DNA of 64,000 nt from Campylobacter ornithocola (GCF_013201605.1 NZ_CP053848.1:992001-1056000); one strand, 5' to 3'; shown: positions 1 to 10,906, numbered from the stretch's first letter. Notes: a model not told the origin generated them from the letters alone. Made by a program: numbers and translations.

Positions 1-93
1 ATATTTTTCTTGATTAAAACTTTGAAGGATTTGTTCTTTTTGTTCTTTTGTATAAATTTCATCTAAAACTATATTTAAATCAAGCAAGGCCAT
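1..93 (-). CDS. 5' fragment of a CDS cut by the window edge, possibly an RsmB/NOP2/Sun-family RNA methyltransferase
   Basis: An open frame of 31 codons runs from an ATG at 93 down to base 1 with no stop; the protein begins [19 protein letters not shown]. It overlaps the 3' end of ruvX by 14 bases, so it is translationally coupled to it. Too little is present to show a domain. In C. jejuni, as I recall it, the gene following ruvX is a NOL1/NOP2/Sun-family cytosine-C5 methyltransferase, so that identity is an inference from gene order only. Confidence 0.55.
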   Translation of the reverse strand, partial: MALLDLNIVLDEIYTKEQKEQILQSFNQEKY

Positions 94-466
94 AAAAATC
101 CTTTAAAAATAAATACGCCGCTAAAGAATCAAGTTTACCATCTTTTTTCTTTAAATTTATCACACCAAGTTCTTGAGCATTTTTAGAACTAAAGCTCTCA
201 TCAACAAAAAATACTTCTTTGTCAAAATCAAGTAAAGATATGAAATGTTCTACCCTTTTTCGCATTTCATCTTCACTAGATCCACCTAAAGGAATTCCTA
301 CTACTAAAGTATTTATGTCATACTCTTTGATGTATTTTTTCACCTCATTTGCTGCTTGATTACGATTTTTTCTAATAATAGCTTCAAGTGGCATAGCTAT
401 GCTTTTATTAATACACAAAGCAACACCTATACGCTTTAAACCTATATCTAATGCTAAAGTTTTCAT
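80..466 (-). CDS. ruvX: Holliday-junction resolvase-like protein RuvX (YqgF), pre-16S rRNA nuclease
   Basis: RuvX/YqgF proteins have an RNase H-like fold and act in 16S rRNA 5'-end maturation; they were first proposed as Holliday-junction resolvases. The protein (129 aa, normal family length) starts [17 protein letters not shown], the DxG motif that carries the first catalytic Asp (about residue 7). VVGIPLGGS follows in the middle, then a VDESFSS segment, and an Asp in [11 protein letters not shown] near the C-terminus completes the acidic set. I chose the ATG at 466 over a TTG at 472 because it overlaps the dprA stop as ATGA. It lies downstream of dprA in a minus-strand operon. Confidence 0.92.
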   Translation of the reverse strand: MKTLALDIGLKRIGVALCINKSIAMPLEAIIRKNRNQAANEVKKYIKEYDINTLVVGIPLGGSSEDEMRKRVEHFISLLDFDKEVFFVDESFSSKNAQELGVINLKKKDGKLDSLAAYLFLKDFYGLA

Positions 467-1216
467 ACGCAAACTCTTATTTTCACTCCAGATATTTCCA
501 CCAAACCCTCAAGCTCATACTCATAAACTCTATCACCAAATTTTTTTAAAACTTTTTCTAAATCATCTTCATGTTTTAAAAAACTTAATAAATCATCTTT
601 ACTTTGTTCTTGATGAAGCTCTCCAAACATTTTTACAAATTCTTCAAAATCATGAATTAAATTTGCTTTTTTCGTAGCTAGAAGTAAGTTTGTTCCCTCA
701 CTTTCATTTTTCCTATGAGGCAATACATATATAGGTTTATTCATACTTAAAGCAAGTCTCGCACTTTGCATAGAACCACTTTTTAAATCAGCCTGGGCTA
801 TTACAACAACCTCACTTAAAGCAATAATAAGTCTATTTCTTAATAAAAAATCATAGGGCTTTGCCTTGTAATTTCCTTCATTTTCACTTAAAGCCAAAGC
901 ATTTTCATAAATATTTAAAATTTCATTTGTGTTTGCTTTTGGATAAATCTCATCAAGCCCATTAGCAAATATAGCTATGGTTTGAGGATAAGCTATTTTA
1001 GCTACTTGAATATCCACTCCTAAAGCCCCGCCACTTACTACACAGACCTTAGCTTTTTTTAACAAAGCTACCAATTCAACAAGACAATTTTTAGTATAAA
1101 TACTCATTTTTCTAGAACCTATAATAGCTACTTTTCTGGTATTTAAAAGCTCTAGATTGCCCTTGTAATAAATTTTAGAAGGAGGATTTAAAATATCCTT
1201 AAAATCCTTAATATTC

Positions 1217-1230
<14 letters not shown>
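463..1230 (-). CDS. dprA: DNA-processing protein DprA
   Basis: DprA binds incoming single-stranded DNA during natural transformation and loads RecA on it. The 255-residue protein has the Rossmann-like DprA core: [10 protein letters not shown] near residue 35, [13 protein letters not shown] near 65, [10 protein letters not shown] near 88, [10 protein letters not shown] near 130 and [12 protein letters not shown] near 150. A short C-terminal segment may be a reduced winged-helix domain. The ATG at 1230 lies inside the 3' end of the upstream deacetylase gene (14-base overlap). Campylobacter is naturally competent, and pilin-like transformation genes lie at 8.3-9.7 kb. Confidence 0.93.
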
Positions 1231-3323
<2,093 letters not shown>

Positions 3324-3347
3324 CTAAAAATTAAAATTAAAGTAAAG

Positions 3348-3353
3348 ATTATA
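3348..3353 (-). promoter_or_regulatory. Candidate sigma70 -10 box for the ilvC operon
   Basis: Read on the minus strand this is TATAAT, 34 bases before the ilvC ATG, in a T-rich setting. Campylobacter vegetative promoters usually have a clear -10 but no conserved -35. The site lies in the 108-base divergent ilvC/rnr region. Confidence 0.5.
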
Positions 3354-3384
3354 ACTAAAAAATATAAATTTAATCCTTTTATGA

Positions 3385-3390
3385 TAAAAT
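3385..3390 (+). promoter_or_regulatory. Candidate -10 box for rnr-holA
   Basis: TAAAAT within ATGATAAAAT, 33 bases before the rnr ATG. GATAAAAT-type boxes recur before several operons in this window. Only sequence resemblance supports it. Confidence 0.4.
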
Positions 3391-3422
3391 TTAAGTTTTG
3401 AAAAAATACTATAAAGAGTTTT

Positions 3423-5363
3423 ATGAAAGAATTATTTAATCAACTAAGCTATGGTCTAAATGCTAGTGAAATTACCAATAAAAATAAGCAACTCATCAGA
3501 GAGTTATTAACCTGTGATATTATTAAATTTTATAAAAATAAATACTACTTAAAAAATGGTTTTACTTTTGGCAAGATTGACATTTCAGCTAATGGAACAG
3601 GATTTTTAGAAAGTTTTGATGATGCTTTTAAGCGTGATTTGCTCATAGAAAATAAAAATTTAAAAGGAGCAAACTATGCTGATATAGTTGTAGCAAAACT
3701 ACTCCCTATTAAAAAAAAGCGTCCGAGTGCTAAAGTTGCTTTAATACTTAAACGTGCTCATAAAACTTCTTTAGTTATGACTAAAAAATACGGCGAAGCA
3801 ATCCTTGGGATAAATATTCAAACAGGACTCACTTGTGCTTTAAAAGCCTCTCAAAAATCCTTAAAAGTTTTACCATTAGGAACTATTTTAAAAATAGAAA
3901 ATCATGATAACAACATTACCGAAGTGATAGGACATATTGATGATGATTTTGTAGATGAAAAAATTTCTTTAGCACTTTTTAATAAAAATGCAATTTTTGA
4001 TAATCTATGTGAAAATGAAGCAAGAGCTTATGGAAATGAAGTTGATGCAAGCATGTATCCTTCAAGAAAAGATCTTAGAAATTTAAATTTTTGCACCATT
4101 GATCCAATTGATGCAAAAGACTTTGATGATGCGATTTATTATGATAAAAATGAACATGCTATTTATATAGCTATAGCTGATGTGAGTGCTTATGTGCATG
4201 CTTATAGTGCTATTGATAAAGAAGCAAGATCAAGGGGTTTTTCGATTTATTTTCCTCATATTGCTATACCTATGCTACCAAGATCTTTGAGTGAAAATAT
4301 TTGTTCACTAAAACCTAACGAAGATAGATTAGCATTTTGTTTTAAAATAAGTTTAGATCAAAACAACGAAGTGATTAAAGAAGAGCTTTTTGAGGCTATT
4401 ATTAACTCAAAACGCCGTTTTAATTACGATGAAGTTGATGAGTATTTACAAACACACGAAGATTTAGGTGTAATTAATTGGCTTTATGAAGTTTTTAAAA
4501 TCACTCAAAATTTACGTAAAAAACGTCTGAAAAACGCATGTGAATTTAAAACTCAAGAACTTAGAATGACTTTAGATAAAAATAATAAACTCATAAAAAC
4601 ACGTCTCGAAAATGACACTGCTTCGCATAATTTAATTGAAGATTGTATGCTTTTAGCTAATAAAGCCGCAGCAAAACTCATTAATATAGGAGTTTTTAGA
4701 AATCACTTAAGTCCTGATTATAAAAAAATAGATCAATTGCTAGCTGATCTTTCAACACTTAGTATAGATATTAATCCTAAAAACAATATCATAGAACTAT
4801 TCAAAGATATTCAAATCTTAGCAAATGAGCTAAATATAAGAGAAGAAGTTGATAAACTCATCATCAAAGCGCAAAAAAAGGCAGAATATTCTAGTGAAAA
4901 TGCAGGACATTTTGGTTTAGGTTTTGATAAATATACCCATTTTACAAGCCCTATTAGAAGATATTCTGATCTTATTTTACATAGACTTTTAAAAGCTAAA
5001 ATCAACAATGATGAAAAAATGTTTAATTATTTGCTTTTAAATATACAAAACACTTGTGAGGAATTAAGCTTATTAGAAAGAGAAGCAGATAAAGTTGCAT
5101 GGCATTTTATGGATAGAAAATTTGCAAGATGGGCGAAAGAAAATGTAGGAAAAAGATTTAAAGCTTTGGTAATTGAAAATCAAAGCTCATTACAAGTAAA
5201 ATTAAATGATGAAATTAAAGGAGCTTTGATTACCATCATAGGCTCAAACGCGAATTTATTAGAAAATGTAGAAGTAGAAATTACCGAAGTAGATATTGTT
5301 GGTGCTAAAATTTTTGGTAAAATCACTAAGCATTTTAGTTTAGAAAGAAATCAAAATGTATAA
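3423..5363 (+). CDS. rnr: Ribonuclease R (VacB/RNB family 3'-5' exoribonuclease)
   Basis: RNase R degrades structured RNA from the 3' end and takes part in rRNA quality control. The 646-residue protein has an N-terminal region with cold-shock-like folds. The RNB catalytic domain contains the metal-binding Asp cluster DPIDAKDFDDAIYYD near residue 225. Near residue 500 it has HFTSPIRRYSDLILHRLL, a hallmark of the family. A short S1-like tail follows (FKALVIENQSSLQVKL). It is shorter than E. coli RNase R because it lacks the long basic C-terminal extension, which is usual in epsilonproteobacteria. The last bases overlap holA by 8. Confidence 0.94.
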   Translation: MKELFNQLSYGLNASEITNKNKQLIRELLTCDIIKFYKNKYYLKNGFTFGKIDISANGTGFLESFDDAFKRDLLIENKNLKGANYADIVVAKLLPIKKKRPSAKVALILKRAHKTSLVMTKKYGEAILGINIQTGLTCALKASQKSLKVLPLGTILKIENHDNNITEVIGHIDDDFVDEKISLALFNKNAIFDNLCENEARAYGNEVDASMYPSRKDLRNLNFCTIDPIDAKDFDDAIYYDKNEHAIYIAIADVSAYVHAYSAIDKEARSRGFSIYFPHIAIPMLPRSLSENICSLKPNEDRLAFCFKISLDQNNEVIKEELFEAIINSKRRFNYDEVDEYLQTHEDLGVINWLYEVFKITQNLRKKRLKNACEFKTQELRMTLDKNNKLIKTRLENDTASHNLIEDCMLLANKAAAKLINIGVFRNHLSPDYKKIDQLLADLSTLSIDINPKNNIIELFKDIQILANELNIREEVDKLIIKAQKKAEYSSENAGHFGLGFDKYTHFTSPIRRYSDLILHRLLKAKINNDEKMFNYLLLNIQNTCEELSLLEREADKVAWHFMDRKFARWAKENVGKRFKALVIENQSSLQVKLNDEIKGALITIIGSNANLLENVEVEITEVDIVGAKIFGKITKHFSLERNQNV

Positions 5364-6321
5364 AAATCAACTCCAAAGCTTGCTTAATAGTAATAATTTT
5401 CCTAATTTTTTCTTGCTTTATGGGGTAGATAATTTTCAAATAGAACTTTATGCTAAATTTATTAAAAACAAGTACTCTTTTGATGAAAGTTTAAGATTTT
5501 ATTTTGAAGAGTATGATTTTAAGCAAGCCTATGATTATTTATCTAGTGCTTCATTATTTAGCGAAAGAAAGCTGCTAGAAATAAAAACACAAAAGAAAAT
5601 TCTAGGCAAGGAACTCAAACAACTTATCCAACTTTGCCAAAATTCGCAGGATAATTATTTTATACTTGAAATTTATGATGAAAACTCCAAACAAAGCGAG
5701 GCTGAAAAAATTTTTGATAATAATTTTTGTAGATTCTACAAAGTAAATTCTGCCAAAGAGGGTATAGAGCTATTAGCCTTAAAAGCCAAAGAATTAAATA
5801 TCAACATTACCCAAAATGCTCTTTATGCTCTTTTTTATAATTTTAATGAAAATTTATATTTAGCAGCTAATGAATTAAACAAATTTAGTGGTTTAAATAT
5901 TGATGAAAAAATTATTCAAGAACATTGCTATAGTTTAAGCACTATTAGTTTTGAAAGCTTTTTTGATAAACTTATGCAAAAAAAAGATCTAAGAAATGAG
6001 CTTGAAAATATTTTAGAAAATTATAACGAAATAGCATTAATTAATGCTTTGTATGCAAATTTTTTTAGACTTTTTAAAGTTGCATTGCATGTTAAAATTT
6101 ATGGAAATTTAGATTTAAAAGAAATTTTAGGCTATACTCCGCCTATTTCCATAGCACAAAATCTTCAAAAACAAGCCCTTGTAGTCAAAATATCACAATA
6201 TAAAAATATCTTTTTAACACTTTGTAATTGTGAATATGAATTAAAAAAGAACTCTAAAATAGAAAAAAAAGAAATTTTAATTGCTACGCTTTTACAACTT
6301 AGCTCTATATTAAAAAGTTAA
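5356..6321 (+). CDS. holA: DNA polymerase III subunit delta
   Basis: HolA opens the sliding clamp within the clamp-loader complex. The 321-residue protein has the diverged epsilonproteobacterial form: an N-terminal segment NNFPNFFLLYGVDNFQIE resembling the AAA-like start of delta, then a middle domain, then a helical C-terminal part (FESFFDKLMQKK, LINALYANFFRLFKVAL). No Walker A is visible, as expected since delta does not bind ATP. It starts inside the end of rnr (8-base overlap), the arrangement I recall from C. jejuni. The family is poorly conserved, so the call leans partly on position. Confidence 0.82.
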   Translation: MYKNQLQSLLNSNNFPNFFLLYGVDNFQIELYAKFIKNKYSFDESLRFYFEEYDFKQAYDYLSSASLFSERKLLEIKTQKKILGKELKQLIQLCQNSQDNYFILEIYDENSKQSEAEKIFDNNFCRFYKVNSAKEGIELLALKAKELNINITQNALYALFYNFNENLYLAANELNKFSGLNIDEKIIQEHCYSLSTISFESFFDKLMQKKDLRNELENILENYNEIALINALYANFFRLFKVALHVKIYGNLDLKEILGYTPPISIAQNLQKQALVVKISQYKNIFLTLCNCEYELKKNSKIEKKEILIATLLQLSSILKS

Positions 6322-6338
6322 ATTAAGAAAACTTATGA

Positions 6339-6344
6339 TAAAAT
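6339..6344 (+). promoter_or_regulatory. Candidate -10 box for rpsF-ssb-rpsR
   Basis: TAAAAT within TATGATAAAAT, about 70 bases before the rpsF ATG, just after the holA stop. It would give a leader of about 60 bases containing the palindrome at 6375-6390. Confidence 0.4.
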
Positions 6345-6374
6345 TAAATTTGCATTTTATTATGCAAAATCCTT

Positions 6375-6390
6375 GCCTAAAATTTTAGGC
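6375..6390 (+). terminator. Perfect palindrome in the rpsF leader; terminator or leader hairpin
   Basis: GCCTAAAATTTTAGGC is a perfect 16-base palindrome followed by TTTATAT, 25 bases before the rpsF ATG. It may end read-through from holA, or form a leader hairpin in the S6-SSB-S18 mRNA. I see no CCG bulge of the kind known for the S6:S18 autoregulatory RNA, so I do not claim that motif. Confidence 0.35.
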
Positions 6391-6414
6391 TTTATATCCA
6401 CAAGGAGAAATTAA

Positions 6415-6789
6415 ATGAGACATTATGAAGTTTTATTCATATTAAAACCAACACTTACAGAAGAAGAAGTAAGTGCTAAGTTGGAATTCGTAAAAGAAGT
6501 CCTTACAAAGAATGGCGCAGAAATTGAAAGTGTAGTTCCAATGGGAACAAGAAAACTTGCGTATAAAATTAAAAAATACGAAAGAGGAACTTATTTTGTG
6601 ATTTATTTCAAAGCTCCTACAAATTTAATTGCAGAGCTTGAAAGGGTATTAAGAATCACTGAAGAAGTAATTAGATTTTTAATCGTAAAATATGAAAACA
6701 AAAAAGAAATCGTGGCTTGGGAAAAACTAAGTAAAGGTATCAAACAAAATAAAAAAGAAATCAAAGCTAGCGAAAGCACAGAAGGCTAA
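6415..6789 (+). CDS. rpsF: 30S ribosomal protein S6
   Basis: S6 binds 16S rRNA in the platform of the small subunit together with S18. The 124-residue protein starts [18 protein letters not shown] and has the expected [19 protein letters not shown] segment near residues 45-60. A lysine-rich tail ends [25 protein letters not shown] gives a strong ribosome site. It begins the conserved rpsF-ssb-rpsR operon, with ssb 2 bases after its stop. Confidence 0.98.
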   Translation: MRHYEVLFILKPTLTEEEVSAKLEFVKEVLTKNGAEIESVVPMGTRKLAYKIKKYERGTYFVIYFKAPTNLIAELERVLRITEEVIRFLIVKYENKKEIVAWEKLSKGIKQNKKEIKASESTEG

Positions 6790-6791
6790 TA

Positions 6792-7319
6792 ATGTTTAAT
6801 AAGGTCGTTTTAGTAGGTAATCTTACAAGGGATATAGAGATGCGCTATGCTCCATCAGGCAGTGCAATAGGTTCTTCTGCTATAGCTGTTACAAGAAGAT
6901 TTAGCACAAATACAGGAGAAAAAAGAGAAGAAACCTGCTTTATCGACATTAGTTTTTTTGGCAGAACAGCAGAGATTGCTAACCAATACCTTAATAAAGG
7001 TAGTAAAGTTTTAATTGAAGGTCGTTTAAGATTTGAGCAATGGAGTGATCAAAATGGACAAAACAGATCAAAACATAGCATTCAGGTTGAAAATTTAGAA
7101 ATGCTAGGTTCAGCTATACAAAATAACCAACAAAGCAACTTTGATAATCAAAATTATAGCTATAATCAAAATTTTAACCAACAGCAAAGTTTTGATCCTT
7201 ATGCTCAAGTACAAACTAAAGCAAATCCATCTAATACTTATCAAAATCCTCAAAAAGAACCCCCTATGAAGGAAATTGACATTGATAAATATGATGATGA
7301 CACAGAATTACCATTTTAA
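6792..7319 (+). CDS. ssb: Single-stranded DNA-binding protein
   Basis: SSB coats single-stranded DNA in replication, repair and recombination. The 175-residue protein has an OB fold in residues 1-110 ([19 protein letters not shown], then [34 protein letters not shown]). A flexible linker rich in Asn, Gln, Tyr and Phe follows, then the acidic tip DDDTELPF that recruits partner proteins. It lies between the two ribosomal protein genes rpsF and rpsR, the common bacterial order. Confidence 0.98.
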   Translation: MFNKVVLVGNLTRDIEMRYAPSGSAIGSSAIAVTRRFSTNTGEKREETCFIDISFFGRTAEIANQYLNKGSKVLIEGRLRFEQWSDQNGQNRSKHSIQVENLEMLGSAIQNNQQSNFDNQNYSYNQNFNQQQSFDPYAQVQTKANPSNTYQNPQKEPPMKEIDIDKYDDDTELPF

Positions 7320-7330
7320 AGGAAAAAATC

Positions 7331-7591
7331 ATGGCAGAAAAAAGAAAATACTCACGCAAATATTGCAAATACACCGAAGCTAAAGTTGATTTTATTGACT
7401 ATAAAGATACAGCATTATTAAAACATGCTTTATCAGAAAGATTTAAAATTATGCCACGCCGTTTAACAGGCACTAGCAAAAAACATCAAGAGATGGTTGA
7501 AGTTGCTATTAAACGTGCAAGACATGTAGCACTTATTCCTTATATCGTAGATAGAAAAGAAGTTGTTACTAATCCTTTCGAAGGACTATAA
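7331..7591 (+). CDS. rpsR: 30S ribosomal protein S18
   Basis: S18 pairs with S6 on the platform of the 30S subunit. The 86-residue protein starts [18 protein letters not shown] and has the family core [20 protein letters not shown] and [24 protein letters not shown] before the ATG is the ribosome site. A hairpin follows the stop at 7601-7622. Confidence 0.98.
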   Translation: MAEKRKYSRKYCKYTEAKVDFIDYKDTALLKHALSERFKIMPRRLTGTSKKHQEMVEVAIKRARHVALIPYIVDRKEVVTNPFEGL

Positions 7592-7600
7592 TTAAATCAA

Positions 7601-7622
7601 TCCCAAGCTTTTTGGCTTGGGA
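7601..7622 (+). terminator. Hairpin after rpsR, weak intrinsic terminator
   Basis: TCCCAAGC pairs with GCTTGGGA across a 6-base loop, giving an 8-bp stem. It is followed by AAAATAAAA rather than a T run. It may be an attenuator or mRNA-stabilising hairpin between rpsR and the marC-family gene, whose ATG is 18 bases further on. Confidence 0.5.
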
Positions 7623-7639
7623 AAATAAAAGGTTGTTTT

Positions 7640-8281
7640 ATGTTTTCAGATATAGAATCTGAAATTTATGTTATTTTACTTGCATCTGTTGCTATTATAG
7701 CAGTTTTAAATCCATTTGGAAACCTTCCTCAATTTCTCGCAATGACCGAAGGCTTAGATGCTGATACAAGAAAAAAACTTTTTAGAAATATCATTTATAC
7801 CGCATTTTGTATTGTTTTAGTTTTTTTACTTTCAGGACCATTTATCATGAAATATTTATTTAAAATAGATATTAATGATTTAAGAGTTGCAGGTGGTTTG
7901 ATTTTAATCATTATGAGTACAAAAAACCTACTTTTTACCCCATCAAGCAGTCAATTTCAACATTATCAAGGACTAGATCATAAAGAATTATTGAAAAAAA
8001 GTATAGTACCTATGGCATTTCCTATGCTAGTAGGACCTGGAACGCTTTCTACTATAGTGGTTATTTCAGAAGATCAAAATTTAGCTATAGCTATAGCTTC
8101 TGTATTGCTTACTTTTGCTTTTATTTTTGCTTTATTTCACTTTTCAGCCACTATTGAGAAAGTTATAGGAAAACTTGTGCTCTATGTTTTTTCACGTATT
8201 GCTTTAGTTTTCATTATGGCCATGGGGGTAAAAATGATAGCTATTGGAATTCAAACCTATATTCAATCTACTTTAGGATAA
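7640..8281 (+). CDS. MarC family integral membrane protein
   Basis: The 213-residue protein has about six hydrophobic segments and the MarC/UPF0056 pattern: VLNPFGNLPQFLAMTEG near residue 24, LRVAGGLILIIMSTKNLLF near 80, and PMAFPMLVGPGTLSTIVV near 125. MarC proteins sit in the inner membrane; their role is uncertain, and the multiple-antibiotic-resistance name is historical. It lies just after the rpsR hairpin and may be partly co-transcribed with it. Its last 19 bases overlap the 3' end of the convergent pilin-like gene at 8263-8685. Confidence 0.9.
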   Translation: MFSDIESEIYVILLASVAIIAVLNPFGNLPQFLAMTEGLDADTRKKLFRNIIYTAFCIVLVFLLSGPFIMKYLFKIDINDLRVAGGLILIIMSTKNLLFTPSSSQFQHYQGLDHKELLKKSIVPMAFPMLVGPGTLSTIVVISEDQNLAIAIASVLLTFAFIFALFHFSATIEKVIGKLVLYVFSRIALVFIMAMGVKMIAIGIQTYIQSTLG

Positions 8282-8685
8282 ATAAAAAAACTCTTTTGTA
8301 GGAATACTTCTTCATTTACTGCTTTGTCACTATTCAGTAACACACTAATATTTACCGCTACAATACTTTTTACATTAGCATAATTTGCTACTAATTTATA
8401 ATTTTTACATTCACCCAAAGGATAAGCATAATCTATTCGTATTTTTATACTATTATATTCAAAATTATATTCATTTAAACATTCTTTATCTTCTAAAAAA
8501 GCTTGATATAAAAAATATTTAGAAAGCTCTTTGGTATCATGAAGTAAAATTTTTCCTTGGGTATAAAGAGCTAAATCTTTTATAATTCTTGGAGAATATG
8601 AAGCAATTTTCACTATAAATATCAATACAAAAGAAATAAATAAAATAAAAAATATTGTATAAATCATAGCAAAAGATTTTTTCAT
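8263..8685 (-). CDS. Small membrane-anchored pilin-like protein of the transformation cluster
   Basis: A 140-residue protein starting MKKSFAMIYTIFFILF: a short basic start followed by one long hydrophobic segment, then a mostly beta-rich periplasmic part with two Cys (KECLNEYN, LGECKNYK). It lacks the exact SLLEL processing motif of its two upstream neighbours. I chose the ATG at 8685 because it overlaps the previous stop as ATGA; a GTG at 8697 is the alternative. In C. jejuni the equivalent gene downstream of ctsT is, as I recall, a putative periplasmic protein. A minor pseudopilin-like role in DNA uptake is inference from context. Confidence 0.75.
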   Translation of the reverse strand: MKKSFAMIYTIFFILFISFVLIFIVKIASYSPRIIKDLALYTQGKILLHDTKELSKYFLYQAFLEDKECLNEYNFEYNSIKIRIDYAYPLGECKNYKLVANYANVKSIVAVNISVLLNSDKAVNEEVFLQKSFFIYPKVD

Positions 8686-9410
8686 AAAAACATCCACTTA
8701 GATAAACATTCGTTTTGATTTTTATCACATATTGAAACTTTTAGTGCCTTATCATCTTGCTTGAAAATAAGCTTTGACATATTTTGAGCTAATAAAAAAG
8801 ATCGTTTATTATGATTTAAACCATCTATTTGTATATAAATATTTTCATTTTCTAAATACACCTTAACATAAGCATATAAAACAGTATAAAATCCACTAAA
8901 TTTCTCATCAAAAAAATGAATTTTCTCTCTATCACTAATTAGCACTTTGTGAACTTTTGATTTTTTTATATCATAAATATACATATAATCACTAGTATAT
9001 ATTTTTAATTTTTTTTCGCTGTGCATATCTTTGTAATTACTAAAAATTCCCTTAGAAATTCCATTTTCTATGAAATGTAAATTACTTTTAGGACTAAAAA
9101 AACTTTCATTATTATCTAGAATAACACCACTAAAGTTAAATTCCTTTAACGAAAAATCATAAAAAATATCATCATTTGCACTCATATAACACTCAAAAGA
9201 GTTACTTGTCAATGTCACATTTAAACAAGAATGATAAATTTTTTCCATACTAAGTAAAGTTTGATTTAGATTAAAAAACACTTCATTAGATTTTTTAATT
9301 TTAAAACTGTGATTATAAAGATATATTACAGGATTACTCAAAATAACAACTAAAACACCTAAAACAATAAAGCTCAACACAAGCTCCAATAAACTAAAAG
9401 CTTTTTTCAT
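8682..9410 (-). CDS. Type II/IV pseudopilin-like protein, transformation cluster
   Basis: A 242-residue protein that starts MKKAFSLLELVLSFIVLGV. This is a prepilin motif (F, then S-L-L-E-L with Glu at position +5) in front of a hydrophobic helix. The rest is a soluble domain with paired Cys residues (near the first third and in SICDKNQNECLSKW at the end) that could form disulfides. It overlaps ctsT by 17 bases and the next gene as ATGA. Processing by the prepilin peptidase at 27.8-28.5 kb is inferred. A part in the competence pseudopilus is likely. Confidence 0.82.
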   Translation of the reverse strand: MKKAFSLLELVLSFIVLGVLVVILSNPVIYLYNHSFKIKKSNEVFFNLNQTLLSMEKIYHSCLNVTLTSNSFECYMSANDDIFYDFSLKEFNFSGVILDNNESFFSPKSNLHFIENGISKGIFSNYKDMHSEKKLKIYTSDYMYIYDIKKSKVHKVLISDREKIHFFDEKFSGFYTVLYAYVKVYLENENIYIQIDGLNHNKRSFLLAQNMSKLIFKQDDKALKVSICDKNQNECLSKWMFL

Positions 9411-9690
9411 CTATAAAAGCCTTTTTATAAGATAAGTCCTTTATTTTTAATGATTTAAATTTAAATTCATCGCTAGTATATTCCAAAAAATCATAACCAT
9501 TTATATTTATTTCTTTTGCTCTATATAAAGGATTTTCTTTGAACAATTCTTTTTCTTCATTAAAAAGAATTTGATTAAAATGAATAACATTGAAAGACTT
9601 ATTTGCAAATATAAGATAATAAAAACCAAAAACAAAAGATAAGATTACAATACAAAAAGCAAGCTCTAGGAGACTAAAAGCTTGCTTCAT
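9394..9690 (-). CDS. ctsT: Transformation system protein CtsT, pseudopilin-like
   Basis: A 98-residue protein starting MKQAFSLLELAFCIVILSF, a prepilin cleavage motif in front of a transmembrane helix, with a short globular tail. In C. jejuni the gene directly after proC is ctsT, required for natural transformation; the name is transferred on gene order and the pilin-like start. It overlaps proC as ATGA and the next pilin-like gene by 17 bases, so all are translationally coupled. Confidence 0.78.
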   Translation of the reverse strand: MKQAFSLLELAFCIVILSFVFGFYYLIFANKSFNVIHFNQILFNEEKELFKENPLYRAKEININGYDFLEYTSDEFKFKSLKIKDLSYKKAFIDEKSF

Positions 9691-10415
9691 TTATTTAAAC
9701 TTGCATTAAAAGCTTCAAAAAAAGTACCACGTAAAGCTCGTTTTTCCAAAGCTTCGATCCCTTTTATAGTTACTCCCGCTGGAGAACAAATTTTTTCTTT
9801 TATAATAGCTGGGTGTGTATGGTTAAACAAAGCACTAAAACTTTCAAAACTTGCACGAGTAAGCTCATAACTAAGCTCATTTTTCAAACCATTTTTTACA
9901 CCTGCATTAGCTAGACTTTCTGCTACTAAAGCTAAAAATGCGGGGGCACAACCACTTAATACCATAGCCACGTCAAATTCTTTTTCATTTTGCAAACTTA
10001 TGGCTTTTCCAAAAGTATTCAGCAAAGATAAAACTTCATCTTTAAATAAATCATTTTCCATTAAATACGCAGTTGTTGAAGCCTTAAATTCAGCTGCTGT
10101 ATTTGGCATAATTTTTATATGATTTTGTGCATTAATACAATGAAGTTGCTCAAAAGTGGTATTTGCTAAAACTGAAATAAGCCATCTTGCCTTGCCTTTT
10201 AATTTGCTAGCCACTTCATTTAAAGCATAAGGTTTAAATGCTAAAATAACATTTTTGTCTTCTATATCAAATTCTTCATAAGACAAAATTTCTAGATTTA
10301 AGCTACTAGCTTTTTTTAAATCCCTAGCAACAATAACTACTTTATAATTATCTTTTAAACCTTTAGCTATAGCACTAGCCATAGCACCATTTCCTAAAAT
10401 ATAAATTTCAGACAT
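9687..10415 (-). CDS. proC: Pyrroline-5-carboxylate reductase
   Basis: ProC makes proline from pyrroline-5-carboxylate with NAD(P)H. The 242-residue protein starts [20 protein letters not shown], the dinucleotide-binding glycine motif. It has VILAFKPYAL, IKIMPNTAAEF and VLSGCAPAFLALVAESLANAGV, typical of the catalytic and dimer region. It is a little shorter than E. coli ProC. It sits between fliW and the pilin-like genes and overlaps ctsT by 4 bases. Confidence 0.95.
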   Translation of the reverse strand: MSEIYILGNGAMASAIAKGLKDNYKVVIVARDLKKASSLNLEILSYEEFDIEDKNVILAFKPYALNEVASKLKGKARWLISVLANTTFEQLHCINAQNHIKIMPNTAAEFKASTTAYLMENDLFKDEVLSLLNTFGKAISLQNEKEFDVAMVLSGCAPAFLALVAESLANAGVKNGLKNELSYELTRASFESFSALFNHTHPAIIKEKICSPAGVTIKGIEALEKRALRGTFFEAFNASLNK

Positions 10416-10810
10416 TATTTTGTTTGCTTAATGAAAGCTGAAATCTTCTCAGACTGAAAATAATTAGGATATTTGCTTGTATCTAAAATAACTTGCACTA
10501 AAGAATTGTTATCATAATTCATCACAACAGGTGCTAAAAAATTTACCGTAGATTCTTCTAATGGTTCATTAATAGCTACAATAACAAATACACCAAAATT
10601 AGTTTGTTCATTTAATGCTAATAATTCTTGATAATAATCAGGCACTTCAAAATCATAATCAGGACGAATCATATAAGGATCAATCAGCACAAAAGAAAAA
10701 TCTTTACCGTCAAGACTTTTAAGTCTATAAAAAACTTCATCTATTTTATAAAAGTTCATATTTTTGGTATCTTCAAACCCCAAAATAGGACATTTAACTT
10801 CTAAGTTCAT
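10415..10810 (-). CDS. fliW: Flagellar assembly factor FliW
   Basis: FliW binds flagellin and antagonises the translational repressor CsrA, coupling flagellin translation to secretion. The 131-residue protein has the family pattern: [18 protein letters not shown] at the start, [19 protein letters not shown] near residue 42, and [21 protein letters not shown] near 90. GGAGG lies 6 bases before the ATG at 10810. Its stop touches the proC start. It heads the minus-strand operon fliW-proC-ctsT-two pilin-like genes and is divergent from bamD. Confidence 0.93.
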   Translation of the reverse strand: MNLEVKCPILGFEDTKNMNFYKIDEVFYRLKSLDGKDFSFVLIDPYMIRPDYDFEVPDYYQELLALNEQTNFGVFVIVAINEPLEESTVNFLAPVVMNYDNNSLVQVILDTSKYPNYFQSEKISAFIKQTK

Positions 10811-10900
10811 TTTGCCTCCTAAAATCTATTGACTAAGAAATTACAACTCATTAAGCAATTTTAGTTCCAACTTTAAAAACACTAATTAATATTTTTTGAT

Positions 10901-10906
10901 TATAAT
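10901..10906 (+). promoter_or_regulatory. Candidate -10 box for bamD-lon
   Basis: TATAAT at 10901-10906, 78 bases before the bamD ATG; a second TATAAT is at 10948-10953, 31 bases before it. Either could serve, and the nearer one gives the more usual leader length. The fliW/bamD divergent region is 173 bases and otherwise AT-rich without genes. Confidence 0.4.

Noticed and set aside
399..677. Plus-strand open frame of about 90 codons over ruvX/dprA, and similar frames elsewhere (for example 16807-17325, 58617-58907, 59628-59879)
   Set aside because: They lie wholly inside well-supported genes on the other strand, show no family likeness and have compositions expected of antisense frames.
6345..6414. 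S6:S18-binding autoregulatory RNA motif before rpsF
   Set aside because: The motif needs a bulged CCG in a defined stem; I find no CCG in this leader. Only a simple palindrome is present.
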